The translations under genes were made by a program, and so were the position numbers. Below, piece by piece: positions 15,001 through 23,391 of a DNA stretch of 64,000 bases; the stretch's first letter is position 1; the number at the start of each line of letters is the position of its first letter. A model generated the notes under the pieces. That model worked only from the letters and a program-made list of their open reading frames with translations, searched no databases and was not told the origin of the DNA. Source of the stretch: Myxacorys californica WJT36-NPBG1 (GTDB lineage: Bacteria > Cyanobacteriota > Cyanobacteriia > Leptolyngbyales > Leptolyngbyaceae); the NCBI GenBank assembly GCA_019359315.1, contig JAHHHO010000015.1:1-64000 (forward strand). The letters run 5' to 3'.

Positions 15001-17136
15001 AAAATCTCGAATATCGAAACCGCTTGCTTGAACATCTAGATTGAATGCACTAATTTGAGGTGCGCCTTGCGTCTGAACTCCCACCGTTCCTCGCGCTACC
15101 AATCCTGGGGCAATGGCTTCTTCAACCTGCACCTGCTGACCATTCCACCGAAACTGAGCCGTCAACGGATCGTTAACGACGGCCAATCCTTCTGAAAAGC
15201 GCACTCGCCCGGCTGCCCGAACGTCAGCTAGGGTGAGCGCATCTGTATTGCCCGATAGCTGCACGTTGCCGCTTAGTCGTCCCCGCAGATCTTGAGAAAA
15301 CTGAGCCAGCGCGACCCCAGCTGTATTCACCGATGCCTGGAACTGTCCGTTCAGTAATCGACCCGTTGCTGCGATCGTGCCGCCTGTCGAAAGGCGCGCT
15401 CGCCCGGCTGCCCGAATGCCCTCCGAGTTTAACGAATTTGTGTTGCCTGATAGCTGCACATTGCCGCTCACCTGTCCCCGCAAATTTTGAGCAAACCGAT
15501 TTAACGCCACTCCTGCTGCATCTGCCGACACTTGGAACTGTCCGTTGACCAGTTGACCTGTTGCGGCAACCGTTCCACCTGCGACTTGAAAGGTTGAATT
15601 TTGTAGGCGAACTTGCTCACCCGCAATCACAACTTCGCCTCTTCCGGGGTAAGTAGCTTGCGGGGCTTCAAACCGTACGGTTGTTCGTAAAGCATTGGGA
15701 GAGCCAGAAACAGTTGCGATCGCATCTACAGTGCCAATGGTGATTGCTGAATTATTGGTGTAGAGGTTTGCGATCGCGTCTCCTGGTATATTGCTTGCCC
15801 GTCCACTAAACGCAATATTAGACTGTTGAGTGAGCAGAACTCGCCCGTCGCCTGTGATCAAACCACCTGCTTGAGGCACAGCTCGAACGTTAGAAAAAGC
15901 AACGCTGGGCGTGCCTGCGGTTTTGAGTTGAAAGCCACTGCTAATGGACGCAAAATCAACGCGATCGATCTGAGCGGCGCGAGTTGTGCGGACAGTTCCA
16001 TTCAGAACTGGTTTTTCGAGTTCTCCCTGAAGTTTGAGATCGGCTTGAAAGGTTCCCTTAACGGGAACAGGTGAGGTTAGTTTAAGGGTTTTAATCACGT
16101 CTTCTGCTGTCGTCGATTGCACCTTAGCAGAGACGTTGTAGCCCTTTTCTGTATCGATCGTGCCATTGGCTACAGCCGGAACACTACCGAACCGAGAGCG
16201 AACATTGTTCAGCGCGATCGTGGTTCCTCGAAACGTTAGTTGCCCGTTTGTATTAACAAACCGCTGCGGCAGCCTTTCAACTTCTAGGGTGACATCATCT
16301 AGCGTTGCCGTTCCTGACAGCGATGGATTTTGATTTGGACGCAGTTGAGCCATCAAGTCGCCATCGACCCGACCCGCTTGCAGTGCGACGGGCAACTTCA
16401 CCAATCGAGTGATATCTGTTGCCAGTACGCTCCGGGCTTGCAGGCTCAGATCGGTGTGCCTAGACTGGGGGCGCGTCTCTCCTGACAAATCAATTGTGCC
16501 GCCTTTCGCGATTTGACCACGGGCATCATACCGAAAGCGCTGATTTTTCTCTGACAGTCGAACCACTCCATCGAGTTGATTGATCGCAATTGCACGTTTG
16601 GGAATTCGAGGATCAGGAAAGGGCTGCAAAACGGCATTGCCTTGGCGAATCCGAATCGACTGCAAATCAGTTTTAATCGGACCTGATTCTTCCTGCGTTT
16701 TGATGGTGGTGGAAATCCAGGTTCCGTCTTTTGTTTGGTCAAGATAAGCATCAGGCTGATCGAGCGTGACGTTCAGTTCTAACGTTCGGCTCAACAGCAG
16801 TTGCAACAGCGAAAATTCTACCTCGACCGCTTTAGTGGTGAGGCGATCGGCATCGGTAGGCGTCGCCGGGACAGACGACGCCCCAAAGCGGATTCCGGTA
16901 AATGAAACCCGCTCAACCTGTCCTAGTGCGACGGGTCTACTTAGCAATTCCGTGAGGTTACGTTGAATTAGAGGAGCTAGCTCTTGATGAATCCAGACCC
17001 ACGCCCACCAAGCGCCCCCTGCGACAGAGAGGAGCAGAATTGTGCTAAGTGCGATCGCGGTACGACTAGTAAGCAGGCGTAGTAAATAGCGATAGAAGGA
17101 AGGGGGAGTTTGCTCAGGAGGGGGGGCTTGAGACAT
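12064..17136 (-). CDS. tamB: Giant TamB-like translocation and assembly module protein
   Basis: The 1690-residue protein has one N-terminal transmembrane helix (about 25-50, TAIALSTILLLSVAGGAWWAWVW), a long repetitive beta-rich body (AsmA/DUF748-type and DUF490-like segments with GxVxLSG and L-x-G-x-A alternation) and the conserved TamB C-terminus ending SRAVVEYQTRF. TamB-like proteins bridge the envelope and act in outer-membrane protein or lipid transport together with Omp85 proteins; in cyanobacteria and plastids (TIC236) they link inner and outer membranes. Residues around 1380-1430 are a Thr/Ser/Ala-rich linker. A 65-residue tandem duplication lies near 525-655 (195-bp DNA period, for example 15339 and 15534). 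No Omp85 gene is within the window. Confidence 0.88.
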   Translation of the reverse strand: MSQAPPPEQTPPSFYRYLLRLLTSRTAIALSTILLLSVAGGAWWAWVWIHQELAPLIQRNLTELLSRPVALGQVERVSFTGIRFGASSVPATPTDADRLTTKAVEVEFSLLQLLLSRTLELNVTLDQPDAYLDQTKDGTWISTTIKTQEESGPIKTDLQSIRIRQGNAVLQPFPDPRIPKRAIAINQLDGVVRLSEKNQRFRYDARGQIAKGGTIDLSGETRPQSRHTDLSLQARSVLATDITRLVKLPVALQAGRVDGDLMAQLRPNQNPSLSGTATLDDVTLEVERLPQRFVNTNGQLTFRGTTIALNNVRSRFGSVPAVANGTIDTEKGYNVSAKVQSTTAEDVIKTLKLTSPVPVKGTFQADLKLQGELEKPVLNGTVRTTRAAQIDRVDFASISSGFQLKTAGTPSVAFSNVRAVPQAGGLITGDGRVLLTQQSNIAFSGRASNIPGDAIANLYTNNSAITIGTVDAIATVSGSPNALRTTVRFEAPQATYPGRGEVVIAGEQVRLQNSTFQVAGGTVAATGQLVNGQFQVSADAAGVALNRFAQNLRGQVSGNVQLSGNTNSLNSEGIRAAGRARLSTGGTIAATGRLLNGQFQASVNTAGVALAQFSQDLRGRLSGNVQLSGNTDALTLADVRAAGRVRFSEGLAVVNDPLTAQFRWNGQQVQVEEAIAPGLVARGTVGVQTQGAPQISAFNLDVQASGFDIRDFASSLPNNVALVGQADFNGRVTGTPSAPNAIGDLRLRNLNVNGLAFDPVLAGNLAYRAKQRTELQLSGERIAGTQDQIVVSLNANNRPTSFFIQREQTIARGRTTGETLLADLQNVPVSLLRQVAPQAAETLASAAGNLSGNVAVNLNTLNAEGRVAIANPRFGRIAGDEFRGQFSFINGVARLSGGELRRGESIIALNGTAQTTGDQPVQFQIAFNDENIQTLLQTLGISQLSDIVTGVQSPAPGQAADLKPLDQIQLANTPLDTRLQKLAQVQRQIAQQRRQPEVAALPPLAELQGDLSGAINIGGSLQRGLAFNFNVRGSDIDWGNYDIKTLVAQGNFANGVLDVSPVRLDINDGTLAFNGRVGDTLNGQLRVSNLPLELAQPFLRQLPVNLAGRLNATTTLSGSLDNPSANGVLNIVNGRVNEQPIQQANLNFQYGDARLRFDSDIFLTETEPLSVAGTIPIALPFSSVQPTTDQIQLQARLKDGGFALLNLFTDQVAWVDGAGQLNVDVAGTLSRPVIQGTVAVQNATVRASALPRSLTNVTGVARFNGDRVTVETLQAQFDQQPLTAQGILPILATTSAVEAAAANPLTVALNDLRLNVTDLYTGDVGGNVVVRGTAFRPTLGGTIRLSNGEANVGAQAGRTRTTANATATSSATSSNLDEGINQSSITLPDSTPTPSTTPTAGASPSAPIAFNDLQIVLANGVRVTSPPLVSFTTEGTITLNGTLAQPRPQGTVRLTGGQVNLFTTQFRLERGYQHTAQFTPANGLDPVLDVQLFALVPETTGSRLPRSRQSSEIADSPFANELATSIGTLRTIRVEAKATGPASQLSENLALTSSPARSRTEILALVGGGLIDTIGQAGTTVGIANIASTALSNELQGTITQLGQAIGLSELRIFPTVVNATKARSSTLSLAAEAIVDVSGDFSVSLSRVFASDEPLRYGVVYRINDETLVRGSTDLAGDSRAVVEYQTRF

Positions 17137-17321
17137 CGTTTAAGAGCCTGCGTCTATCATTAGGCAGATCTAACTAACGGTCATACCCTAGCAGGACGCA
17201 TTCTCATTTATCGTCTACCCATAGACGGCTTTTTAGCTCTATTTAGCATCAACAGTATTGCTCTAAGCAACCAGCACTTTATGCAATTAATTCCAGTATT
17301 ACTGCGACCAGCTTTGCTGTG

Positions 17322-17729
17322 CTAAGGGCATCGCTCTAGCGGTGCTGTCAGTGTTGCATTTTGATTGACATCGACGATGATCTTTTGCAAATCGCCCTCT
17401 TCAGGCACATCTACTTTTATCTTTAATTCCACCAGACTCGCAACATTGACGCTGACCTCAAGCTGAACATTCTGAGTGGGAATTTCTCGCGCTCTGATTT
17501 GTTGACTCGCCATTTCTATTACATTGAGGGCTTGATCAACTGCCGTTGAGATCGTTTCTTCGGCAATATCAGATGCCTTCTCTTTTGTTTTTTGTGCGAT
17601 TTTTTCGGCTTGCTCCTTTCCGGCATCTTGGGTAGAGAGAGCAAGAGTTTTAAGCGCTTTCCCTGCTGTAGAAAGAAAGAGGGTTTTAAGCGTTTTCGCT
17701 CCTATTGTTTGTAGCAGATTCAAATACAT
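17322..17729 (-). CDS. Hypothetical helical protein with an internal duplication
   Basis: A 135-residue protein, not assigned to a family. The N-terminus has a 13-residue imperfect repeat (GAKTLKTLFLSTA then GKALKTLALSTQD), also visible in the DNA near 17647-17700. A charged helical stretch (residues 38-75, KEQAEKIAQKTKEKASDIAEE) resembles stress/LEA-type amphipathic helices. The C-terminal half (90-130) is predicted beta strands. No cysteine pairs or signal peptide. It lies 335 bp upstream of nothing obvious in an operon sense: it follows its own short promoter region and reads toward the TamB gene. Confidence 0.6.
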   Translation of the reverse strand: MYLNLLQTIGAKTLKTLFLSTAGKALKTLALSTQDAGKEQAEKIAQKTKEKASDIAEETISTAVDQALNVIEMASQQIRAREIPTQNVQLEVSVNVASLVELKIKVDVPEEGDLQKIIVDVNQNATLTAPLERCP

Positions 17730-17871
17730 TAATCCTTACTGTGTATCCAACGGCACTATGTAAGATGATCGGTATTGCTGAATGGAGACGTAAATTATCA
17801 CTTCCCTACCCCTCTCTTGCTTTGGAGACACTGCACAGTAGATTCTAGAGAGCAGTCCCAAGGAGCAAACC

Positions 17872-18090
17872 TTACTGAGATGAATTGTTTACTAAAAGAG
17901 CGCGAGTTGCTGCAATAGACGCTGTTCCTAAACCAATAAAGACCCATCGAAACTCGTCTGTCTTTGGAATTCCCATAAAGATAAGCGCTGCGCCAATCAT
18001 TCCGAATAAATGAGACAAACTTCGTCGTTGACGTCGCTCAGGACTCCAAATATCTTGCCGTTGATTTTGTAAATTTGCCATAGTACTCAC
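17872..18090 (-). CDS. Small membrane protein, hypothetical
   Basis: The 72-residue product has a basic, hydrophilic N-terminus (QNQRQDIWSPERRQRRSLSH) and two short hydrophobic helices (about 28-42 and 48-66). Met4 could be the true start. The composition and positive-inside arrangement look like a real small inner-membrane protein, but no family is recognised. Confidence 0.5.
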   Translation of the reverse strand: MSTMANLQNQRQDIWSPERRQRRSLSHLFGMIGAALIFMGIPKTDEFRWVFIGLGTASIAATRALLVNNSSQ

Positions 18091-18531
18091 TTACAATTTT
18101 CTAACTAAAATTTTTCTAACTAATCTTATCTAGCTGATATTCAGCAAGTTGTCTCCTAAGCCAAAGCTAATTCAAACATCAAGTACTACCGCCTCTGTGC
18201 GCAGTTTCTAACCAAACCACCTTGTTGCTTCTATACATCGTAGTGTCAAGGTAAGCTGCACTCATCTGACAAAAGCAGTAATTCAAATAACAATCTTTCT
18301 GTAAATTAAAGTTATTTCGGTTAGACGTCGAAGGCAAACAAAACAACATGAGTCTAACTTTAGTATTAGATTCAACAGTATTAAATTTACTGCTGGCACT
18401 ACAAAAAACGGTGGATAAACCTACCATTCGGACGAGCGTATTTAGGTAGGGGTAAGGCTTACGATGAATAGTAGAGTAAAACTCTGAAGGAATCGCCGTT
18501 ACCCCTCTTTAAACAGATCCTTTAACAAAAA
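18091..18531. other. 440-bp intergenic region, nothing recognised
   Basis: The region is AT-rich, between divergent genes. An 82-residue reverse frame (18179-18427) has irregular composition rich in Ser, Asn and Cys and no plausible start signal, so I do not call it a gene. A TTTAAA-rich stretch just before 18532 may include the promoter of the downstream gene. Confidence 0.5.
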
Positions 18532-19188
18532 ATGGTGAATCAACGTTCTCAAACCTCATCACACATAACCCAGAAAACGGCTTTAGAAGAAGAGCGTATG
18601 CGTGAAATTCATCTGCTGTTACAGCATTTGTTTAAGCATGAGGAAACTACACTTCGACTGATTTTAGATGACTTGTACGACGTTGGTTCTAAAAATCTAA
18701 TTAAGCAAAAAATTCGTTGTCGTCCCATTCGAGGGTTAGTAGAGCCGATCGCTAAAATGTCTAAGCCTGTGTTTAGAATTTTCGCGGTTCGGTGGTTTCA
18801 TAAAAATTGTCCTCAGTTAATTACGCAATGGTTGCGATCGCAAGTTGCGTTTGAAGAACCATTTCAAGAAACAACGGTCACTCAAGATATCACTGTCTCT
18901 ACTCCAGAGGTGCGAGCAATCAGCGCTGGGCATACTTCCGAAGAAATTGCGATAACCCCGCACGAGCAGCCTGAACTAGCGACTCAAATCCATCATTATC
19001 AACACGAAATTCGACGGTTGCACACACAGGTTAGATGGTTAACAGGAACGTTAGTCAGTGCGATCGCACTGTTGGGAGGATCGCTCCTTTGGGTCAGCTA
19101 CAATCCTGAGTCAATGGCGTCTCGAACGGCATTGCCCTTACAACCAATTGCAATTGAAGATACCAATCCTAAGCGCATTCAGCCTTAA
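18532..19188 (+). CDS. Hypothetical protein with C-terminal membrane anchor
   Basis: A 218-residue protein. The first 100 residues are helical and basic (EERMREIHLLLQHLFKHEETTLRLILDDLYDVGSKNLI, then a basic RCRPIRGLVEP patch). The middle (100-155) is polar, and a coiled segment (HHYQHEIRRLHTQVRWL) leads into one transmembrane helix at about 175-195 (GTLVSAIALLGGSLLWVSY). The arrangement suggests a tail-anchored, mostly cytoplasmic protein. I do not recognise a family. A strong hairpin follows the gene. Confidence 0.65.
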   Translation: MVNQRSQTSSHITQKTALEEERMREIHLLLQHLFKHEETTLRLILDDLYDVGSKNLIKQKIRCRPIRGLVEPIAKMSKPVFRIFAVRWFHKNCPQLITQWLRSQVAFEEPFQETTVTQDITVSTPEVRAISAGHTSEEIAITPHEQPELATQIHHYQHEIRRLHTQVRWLTGTLVSAIALLGGSLLWVSYNPESMASRTALPLQPIAIEDTNPKRIQP

Positions 19189-19238
19189 AGCAGAGCGCGG
19201 TTATCGCAATCGTAATCCCTACCGAACCAGCAAAAAAA

Positions 19239-19288
19239 TTAGAGTAGAAGCGTTCAGGAACCACCATTCCCGAAAGTTTCTACTCTAA
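19239..19288. terminator. Long hairpin between convergent genes
   Basis: TTAGAGTAGAA (19239-19249) pairs perfectly with TTCTACTCTAA (19278-19288). Inside, TTCAGGAA and TTCCCGAA extend the stem with one mismatch. It is placed between the stop of the membrane-anchored hypothetical gene and the stop of the HLIP gene and could terminate both. Confidence 0.6.
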
Positions 19289-19337
19289 ACTATGTTCCTT
19301 GACTAGAAAATTTGAACTGTCCCGTTGCACTACGGAT

Positions 19338-19550
19338 TCATGACAGGTTCATTAAAAATTCAAGTACTCCCTGCCCGGTCAACGCTTCCAAGACGAGCAA
19401 AGAGACAAACCCAATCATGGCAAGGCGATCGTTGAGCAATTCGGCTTTCGGCGTGAACCCAAACTGAGGTTGGTCAGTCACGTACATGCGCGGCTCGATC
19501 GCGAAGTTATTTAGCTTGCCTTGCTCATCTACAATTGCGCCGCTCTTCAT
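19338..19550 (-). CDS. hli: High-light-inducible protein (one-helix Lhc-like protein)
   Basis: From ATG 19550 the product is 70 residues and carries the chlorophyll-binding signature AELLNDRLAMIGFVSLLVLE (ExxNxRxAMIGF) followed by ALTGQGVLEFL, diagnostic of HLIP/SCP proteins. These single-helix thylakoid proteins bind chlorophyll and carotenoid, associate with photosystem II or chlorophyll synthase and dissipate energy under light stress. The frame stays open upstream to 19679, but the extra 43 residues are basic and unlike the family, so the internal Met is chosen. Possible RpaB-type HLR1 half-sites lie upstream. Confidence 0.9.
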   Translation of the reverse strand: MKSGAIVDEQGKLNNFAIEPRMYVTDQPQFGFTPKAELLNDRLAMIGFVSLLVLEALTGQGVLEFLMNLS

Positions 19551-19575
19551 GAGTTGCTTCAACGTTTTCTTAATT

Positions 19576-19613
19576 TCTTTACATATCTTAAGATAATTAT
19601 TGCGTTTTGTAAA
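19576..19613 (-). promoter_or_regulatory. Candidate HLR1-like sites upstream of the HLIP gene
   Basis: On the gene's strand TTTACAAAAC (reverse of 19604-19613) fits the first half of the RpaB-bound HLR1 consensus (K-TTACA-WW). A second half-site TTTACATA is on the opposite strand at 19578-19585. Canonical HLR1 is a direct repeat with 2-bp spacing; here the repeat is imperfect, so the call is tentative. Confidence 0.3.
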
Positions 19614-19635
19614 GAACAACGTTAGCTTTTGTTGC

Positions 19636-20460
19636 TTACTCGTGTTCAACAACGAATACATTGGCATAAAGGTTCGCAACGATTTGCTGCCCCTGCTGCG
19701 TTAAGTTGAGATAATGCAAGGCATCTTGAATGTAGGGATGAACGCCGTTCCAGAAGAATTTTGGGTAGTTTTTGCGGAGATCAGACGGGTTCTGATAGCC
19801 AAGAGCTTGGTTTACCCCTGTTTCTTCAAATTCATAATACAGAGCAGTGATTTTCTTGAGATACCGTGAGTCGCTCAACTGTCCGATCAGATCGGCGGCT
19901 CGCACGAGCCCAGGGTAGTACACCGTATCTTTGTGATCTTCGGCCTTGGGGACAGGAAAGCGCGTGAGTTCAATGTTGCGTTTGATCGTTTGAGCATCAA
20001 TCAAGGCGTGATCTTTGAAGCGATCGTCGATGAACAATTTGCCCCGATCGACATGATAGGGCGTCAAACTAGCGTCACTGGCACCCAGGGGGAGTGATAT
20101 TCGACCTCCATTAATTCCGGTAGCGTAAAAGCCATCGCGATCGCTGCGGCAAACCCCTTTGACATAGCCAATGTCATGACACGTCAACGAAATGATGAAG
20201 TGCAGCCAATCCTCACACGACACGCCACCATCTCGAATGTGTCTACCCCGCAGAATTTCCTGCCCAACTAATGTAACCAGAATTGTGTGTTCGACATCAT
20301 GGTAGAGGGCATCACTATTGGCGATATTTTCTAGCGCCATGTTGCCTGCCCAAGCCAGGATATCAGCGTAGTTTGATTTGTAGTTGCCATATGTCCGCCG
20401 ATAACCTGCTTGAAGCTGCTGCACAAAGGCATCAATCAGAAGTTCGATCGCACTAAACAT
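19636..20460 (-). CDS. HD-domain metal-dependent phosphohydrolase
   Basis: A 274-residue HD-superfamily protein. Metal-binding motifs are visible: YHDVEHT near residue 53-59 and CHDIGYVKG near 93-101, with a later conserved Asp in AADLIGQLSD. The helical arrangement and length match a family common in cyanobacteria and distantly similar to cyclic-nucleotide phosphodiesterases, but the substrate is unknown. Start ATG 20460 begins MFSAIELLIDAFVQQLQAG. It lies directly upstream of the HLIP gene on the same strand, with its end overlapping the HLIP upstream region. Confidence 0.85.
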   Translation of the reverse strand: MFSAIELLIDAFVQQLQAGYRRTYGNYKSNYADILAWAGNMALENIANSDALYHDVEHTILVTLVGQEILRGRHIRDGGVSCEDWLHFIISLTCHDIGYVKGVCRSDRDGFYATGINGGRISLPLGASDASLTPYHVDRGKLFIDDRFKDHALIDAQTIKRNIELTRFPVPKAEDHKDTVYYPGLVRAADLIGQLSDSRYLKKITALYYEFEETGVNQALGYQNPSDLRKNYPKFFWNGVHPYIQDALHYLNLTQQGQQIVANLYANVFVVEHE

Positions 20461-20605
20461 AAAAAGTAATTCGTAATTGAATGAGTCAGACGTTTTTGAG
20501 CAGATTTCTAAACGCTCTAAACACTAGAGTCAGCCTAGTTTGCCCAAACCAGTCGGGTTGCCTCTGCTCTCTCTTCAACTACGAACTTCAACCCCGAATG
20601 ACAAC

Positions 20606-21502
20606 CTACGAATTCATCTCGTCTAGTAGTCCAATCTCGGCTTCGGTAAATCTGACTTGTGTCGCTGTCACTGAGTCTGCAATGCTTTCGGGTTTACTCG
20701 CTCCCGGAATCGGAATAATGCTAGAAGATTTTGACAGCATCCAGGCAAGAACGAGGCTATAAACAGAAATGCCTTTGTCACGGGCAAGATTCGCGATCGC
20801 TTCTACGCTACTCAACTGCTGCACTCGCCGACTTCCACCGAGCGGACTCCACGGCAAGAAGCTCAGCCCTTCTGCTTCGCAATAGTTCAGTACACCGTCA
20901 AACTCAGGCTCGCGATGCCACGGATTATATTGATTCTGCACCGAAACTACATCGACGACTTCTCGCGCTTGCTGAATCTGATCGACCGAGAAGTTGGAGA
21001 CGCCAGCATAGCGAATGAGTCCTTCTGCAACCGCTTCTTTAACAGGCTGAAGAGACTCTGCGATCGTATAGTTTGGATCAGGCGAATGGTACTGCCAGAG
21101 GTCGATCGGCTTTTCGCCACCCAACGCCTCAAAACTTTCTCGAATGGTTTGACGCAAATGATCTGGATTGCCGTTGCGTGTCCAAGTGCCGTTGGGCCGC
21201 ATCAAACCGCCCTTCGTTGCCACTATAACCCGGCTCAAATCTCCTGAGTATTTTTGCAGCGCTTTCCCAATCAGGCGTTCATTATGGTGTTTGTCTGATT
21301 CATCCATGCAGTAAGAATCGGCGGTATCGATCAGCGTGACGCCCAAATCTAAGGCTCTATGAATCGTTGCGATCGATTGGTCTTCGGGAGGTCTGTTGCT
21401 AATAGACATCGGCATTGCGCCTAATCCAATCGAGAAAACCATCTTTCCGGTTTTGCCGAGTTCTCGTAAAGTCGGCATTTGAACAGTTTCTTGGGTTCCC
21501 AT
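20606..21502 (-). CDS. Aldo/keto reductase
   Basis: The 298-residue NADPH-dependent TIM-barrel oxidoreductase has the expected tetrad: Asp and Tyr in LIDTADSYC, Lys in VIVATKGG and His in LWQYHSPD. The cofactor region IIPIPGASKPESIADS and the ordered barrel strands (YAGVSNFS, VSVQNQYNP, FLPWSPLGG) are intact. Substrate is probably a small aldehyde or ketone and cannot be assigned. The start MGTQETVQMPTLRELGKTG is plausible; Met9 is an alternative. It is divergent from the carbohydrate kinase gene with about 100 bp between. Confidence 0.9.
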   Translation of the reverse strand: MGTQETVQMPTLRELGKTGKMVFSIGLGAMPMSISNRPPEDQSIATIHRALDLGVTLIDTADSYCMDESDKHHNERLIGKALQKYSGDLSRVIVATKGGLMRPNGTWTRNGNPDHLRQTIRESFEALGGEKPIDLWQYHSPDPNYTIAESLQPVKEAVAEGLIRYAGVSNFSVDQIQQAREVVDVVSVQNQYNPWHREPEFDGVLNYCEAEGLSFLPWSPLGGSRRVQQLSSVEAIANLARDKGISVYSLVLAWMLSKSSSIIPIPGASKPESIADSVTATQVRFTEAEIGLLDEMNS

Positions 21503-21608
21503 CGTACGACCTCTAGATAATCTCTCCAGTAAAAAAGGAGAATTGAGATCGCCACTTCACACTTAAGTTAGAGATTGGATAGAGATTGGTTCTACGTTGC
21601 GTTCTTTT

Positions 21609-22913
21609 ATGGATTGTTATCTCGGTATCGATTTTGGAACTTCTGGCGCACGGGCGATCGCCATTACGGCTGCTCGAGAAATTCAAGCTCAGGTGAGCGA
21701 TCGCTTTGCAGATTCTGCACGACAGAATTTAGCAGACCATTGGCAAAGCGTCCTGTTTAAGTTGCTAGCACAACTGCCCCAAACCGTGCGATCGCGACTC
21801 CAAGGAATTGCCATTAACGGAACCTCAGCCACCGTTTTATTGTGCGATCGCAAGGGGCAACCAATCACAGAACCCCTGTTGTATCACGACGATCGCGGCA
21901 AGCAAGTTCTCGATCGCGTTGCCGCGATCGCCCCTCCAGATCACACGGTTCTGAGTGCGACCTCTAGCTTGGCAAAACTAGTTTGGTGGCGTCAGCATTT
22001 AGACAACTTCAATGCAGCCCACTATTTCTTACACCAAGCGGACTGGTTAGCCTTTTTGCTACACGGAAAACTTGGCATCAGCGACTATCACAACAGCCTG
22101 AAACTGGGATACGACGTAGAAAAGTTGCGCTATCCCGATTGGTTAGATCTGCCAATGCTGCCGGAGGTAATGGAACCAGGACAAGCGATCGCGCCAATTC
22201 TTCCTAATATTGCAAATCACTTCAACATTCCTCACAATTGCTGCATTCATGCGGGAACCACCGATAGCATTGCGGCATTTCTAGCTAGTCAAGCCACAAC
22301 GCCTGGAGACGCGGTCACCTCGCTTGGCTCGACGCTTGTTTTGAAGCTGCTGAGTCATACTCGTCTCGAAAATAAACATTACGGCATTTACAGCCATCGT
22401 TTAGGAAATCTCTGGCTGGTGGGCGGCGCGTCCAACACAGGCGGAGCCGTACTAAAACACTTTTTTTCAGACGAAGAACTTTTAGAACTGAGTAGGCAAA
22501 TTTCACCCCAACAAGAGAGTCCATTAGACTACTACCCACTACTAAAGCCGGGAGAGCGATTTCCAATTAACGATCCACACCTGCTACCAAGACTAGAACC
22601 GCGTCCTAGCGATCGTGTCAAGTTTTTGCACGGTTTATTACAAAGCATCGCTCGCATTGAGATGCAGGGCTACAGCCTGCTAGAATCTTTGGGCGCGACC
22701 TCGCTACGGCAAATTTTTACGGCTGGAGGGGGAGCGCAAAACTCAACTTGGACTGCCATTCGCGCTTATCAGTGTCGTGTTCCCGTTCAGATCGCCTCTC
22801 AGACGGAAGCCGCGTTTGGAACTGCCTTACTCACCCTTCCTCAGCGTGACTCAACAAGCCATGATGAGGGAAGGAGAGATCAGCGTCTCGGAGGGAATAC
22901 TGAGAGAAGCTGA
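21609..22913 (+). CDS. FGGY-family carbohydrate kinase (D-ribulose kinase-like)
   Basis: About 434 residues with the FGGY kinase fold: phosphate-1 loop YLGIDFGTSGARA at the start, INGTSATVLL and LYHDDRG in the first domain, HQADWLAFLLHG, catalytic-type AGTTDSIAAFLA, then TSLGSTLVLK and the adenosine-site GGGAQNSTW. Length and sequence are closer to the short cyanobacterial/plant kinases (SePSK of Synechococcus, Arabidopsis XK-1), reported to phosphorylate D-ribulose, than to classical XylB of about 490 residues. ATG 21609 is preferred to an upstream TTG at 21597. The last 25 residues are hydrophilic and not conserved-looking. Confidence 0.85.
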   Translation: MDCYLGIDFGTSGARAIAITAAREIQAQVSDRFADSARQNLADHWQSVLFKLLAQLPQTVRSRLQGIAINGTSATVLLCDRKGQPITEPLLYHDDRGKQVLDRVAAIAPPDHTVLSATSSLAKLVWWRQHLDNFNAAHYFLHQADWLAFLLHGKLGISDYHNSLKLGYDVEKLRYPDWLDLPMLPEVMEPGQAIAPILPNIANHFNIPHNCCIHAGTTDSIAAFLASQATTPGDAVTSLGSTLVLKLLSHTRLENKHYGIYSHRLGNLWLVGGASNTGGAVLKHFFSDEELLELSRQISPQQESPLDYYPLLKPGERFPINDPHLLPRLEPRPSDRVKFLHGLLQSIARIEMQGYSLLESLGATSLRQIFTAGGGAQNSTWTAIRAYQCRVPVQIASQTEAAFGTALLTLPQRDSTSHDEGRRDQRLGGNTERS

Positions 22914-22943
22914 GGAGAATTCACTCTACCGACTACAACAGCC

Positions 22944-23375
22944 ATGTGGCGAAAGCTGAAAAACGTCTTTCTCAGTTTGAGAACCTATTCCGATATGAGC
23001 CCTGATCTGGGCTTAAGGCGACAGATCGATCAGACCTTACGATCGCGCTCCCCTCGAAGTTTTGAGGAGTGGTATACCTGCTTTTGGAGGCGGCTGGGTG
23101 TGTCAAAAGATGTTGCCGCCTTCGTCTATGACCAGATGGAAGAGTATTCCGGGTTACCATTTTCGCAAGTTTTACCGAGCGATCAACTCTCTAGCGATCT
23201 TCACCTATCGTTGGTGTGCTGGTTCGATTGGGAATGTACGCTATGCGACGACTTCCGCGATCGCTTTGGCATAGACATTCACGATTGCTTTGATCCGTAT
23301 GCTCTCTCTACCGTCAAAGATTTAGTTGTCTTTCTAAATCAACAAGTCATTCGAGTAAATTATTCTCAATCATAA
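22944..23375 (+). CDS. Hypothetical acidic protein, DUF1493/ACP-like C-terminus
   Basis: A 143-residue protein. The C-terminal half (WECTLCDDFRDRFGIDIHDCFDPYALSTVKDLVVFL) resembles the helix pattern of acyl-carrier-like DUF1493 proteins, but the Asp-Ser phosphopantetheine site is not visible. The N-terminal half contains SFEEWYTCFWRRLGVSKDVAAFVYDQM. It lies 31 bp after the kinase and 17 bp before the deacetylase gene, so the three are probably one operon. Function is unknown. Confidence 0.65.
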   Translation: MWRKLKNVFLSLRTYSDMSPDLGLRRQIDQTLRSRSPRSFEEWYTCFWRRLGVSKDVAAFVYDQMEEYSGLPFSQVLPSDQLSSDLHLSLVCWFDWECTLCDDFRDRFGIDIHDCFDPYALSTVKDLVVFLNQQVIRVNYSQS

Positions 23376-23391
23376 TTTACTCCCTCAGCAA

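Noticed and set aside
18179-18427. 82-residue reverse-strand frame
   Set aside because: Cys/Ser/Asn-rich composition, no credible start signal and no family pattern; treated as chance.
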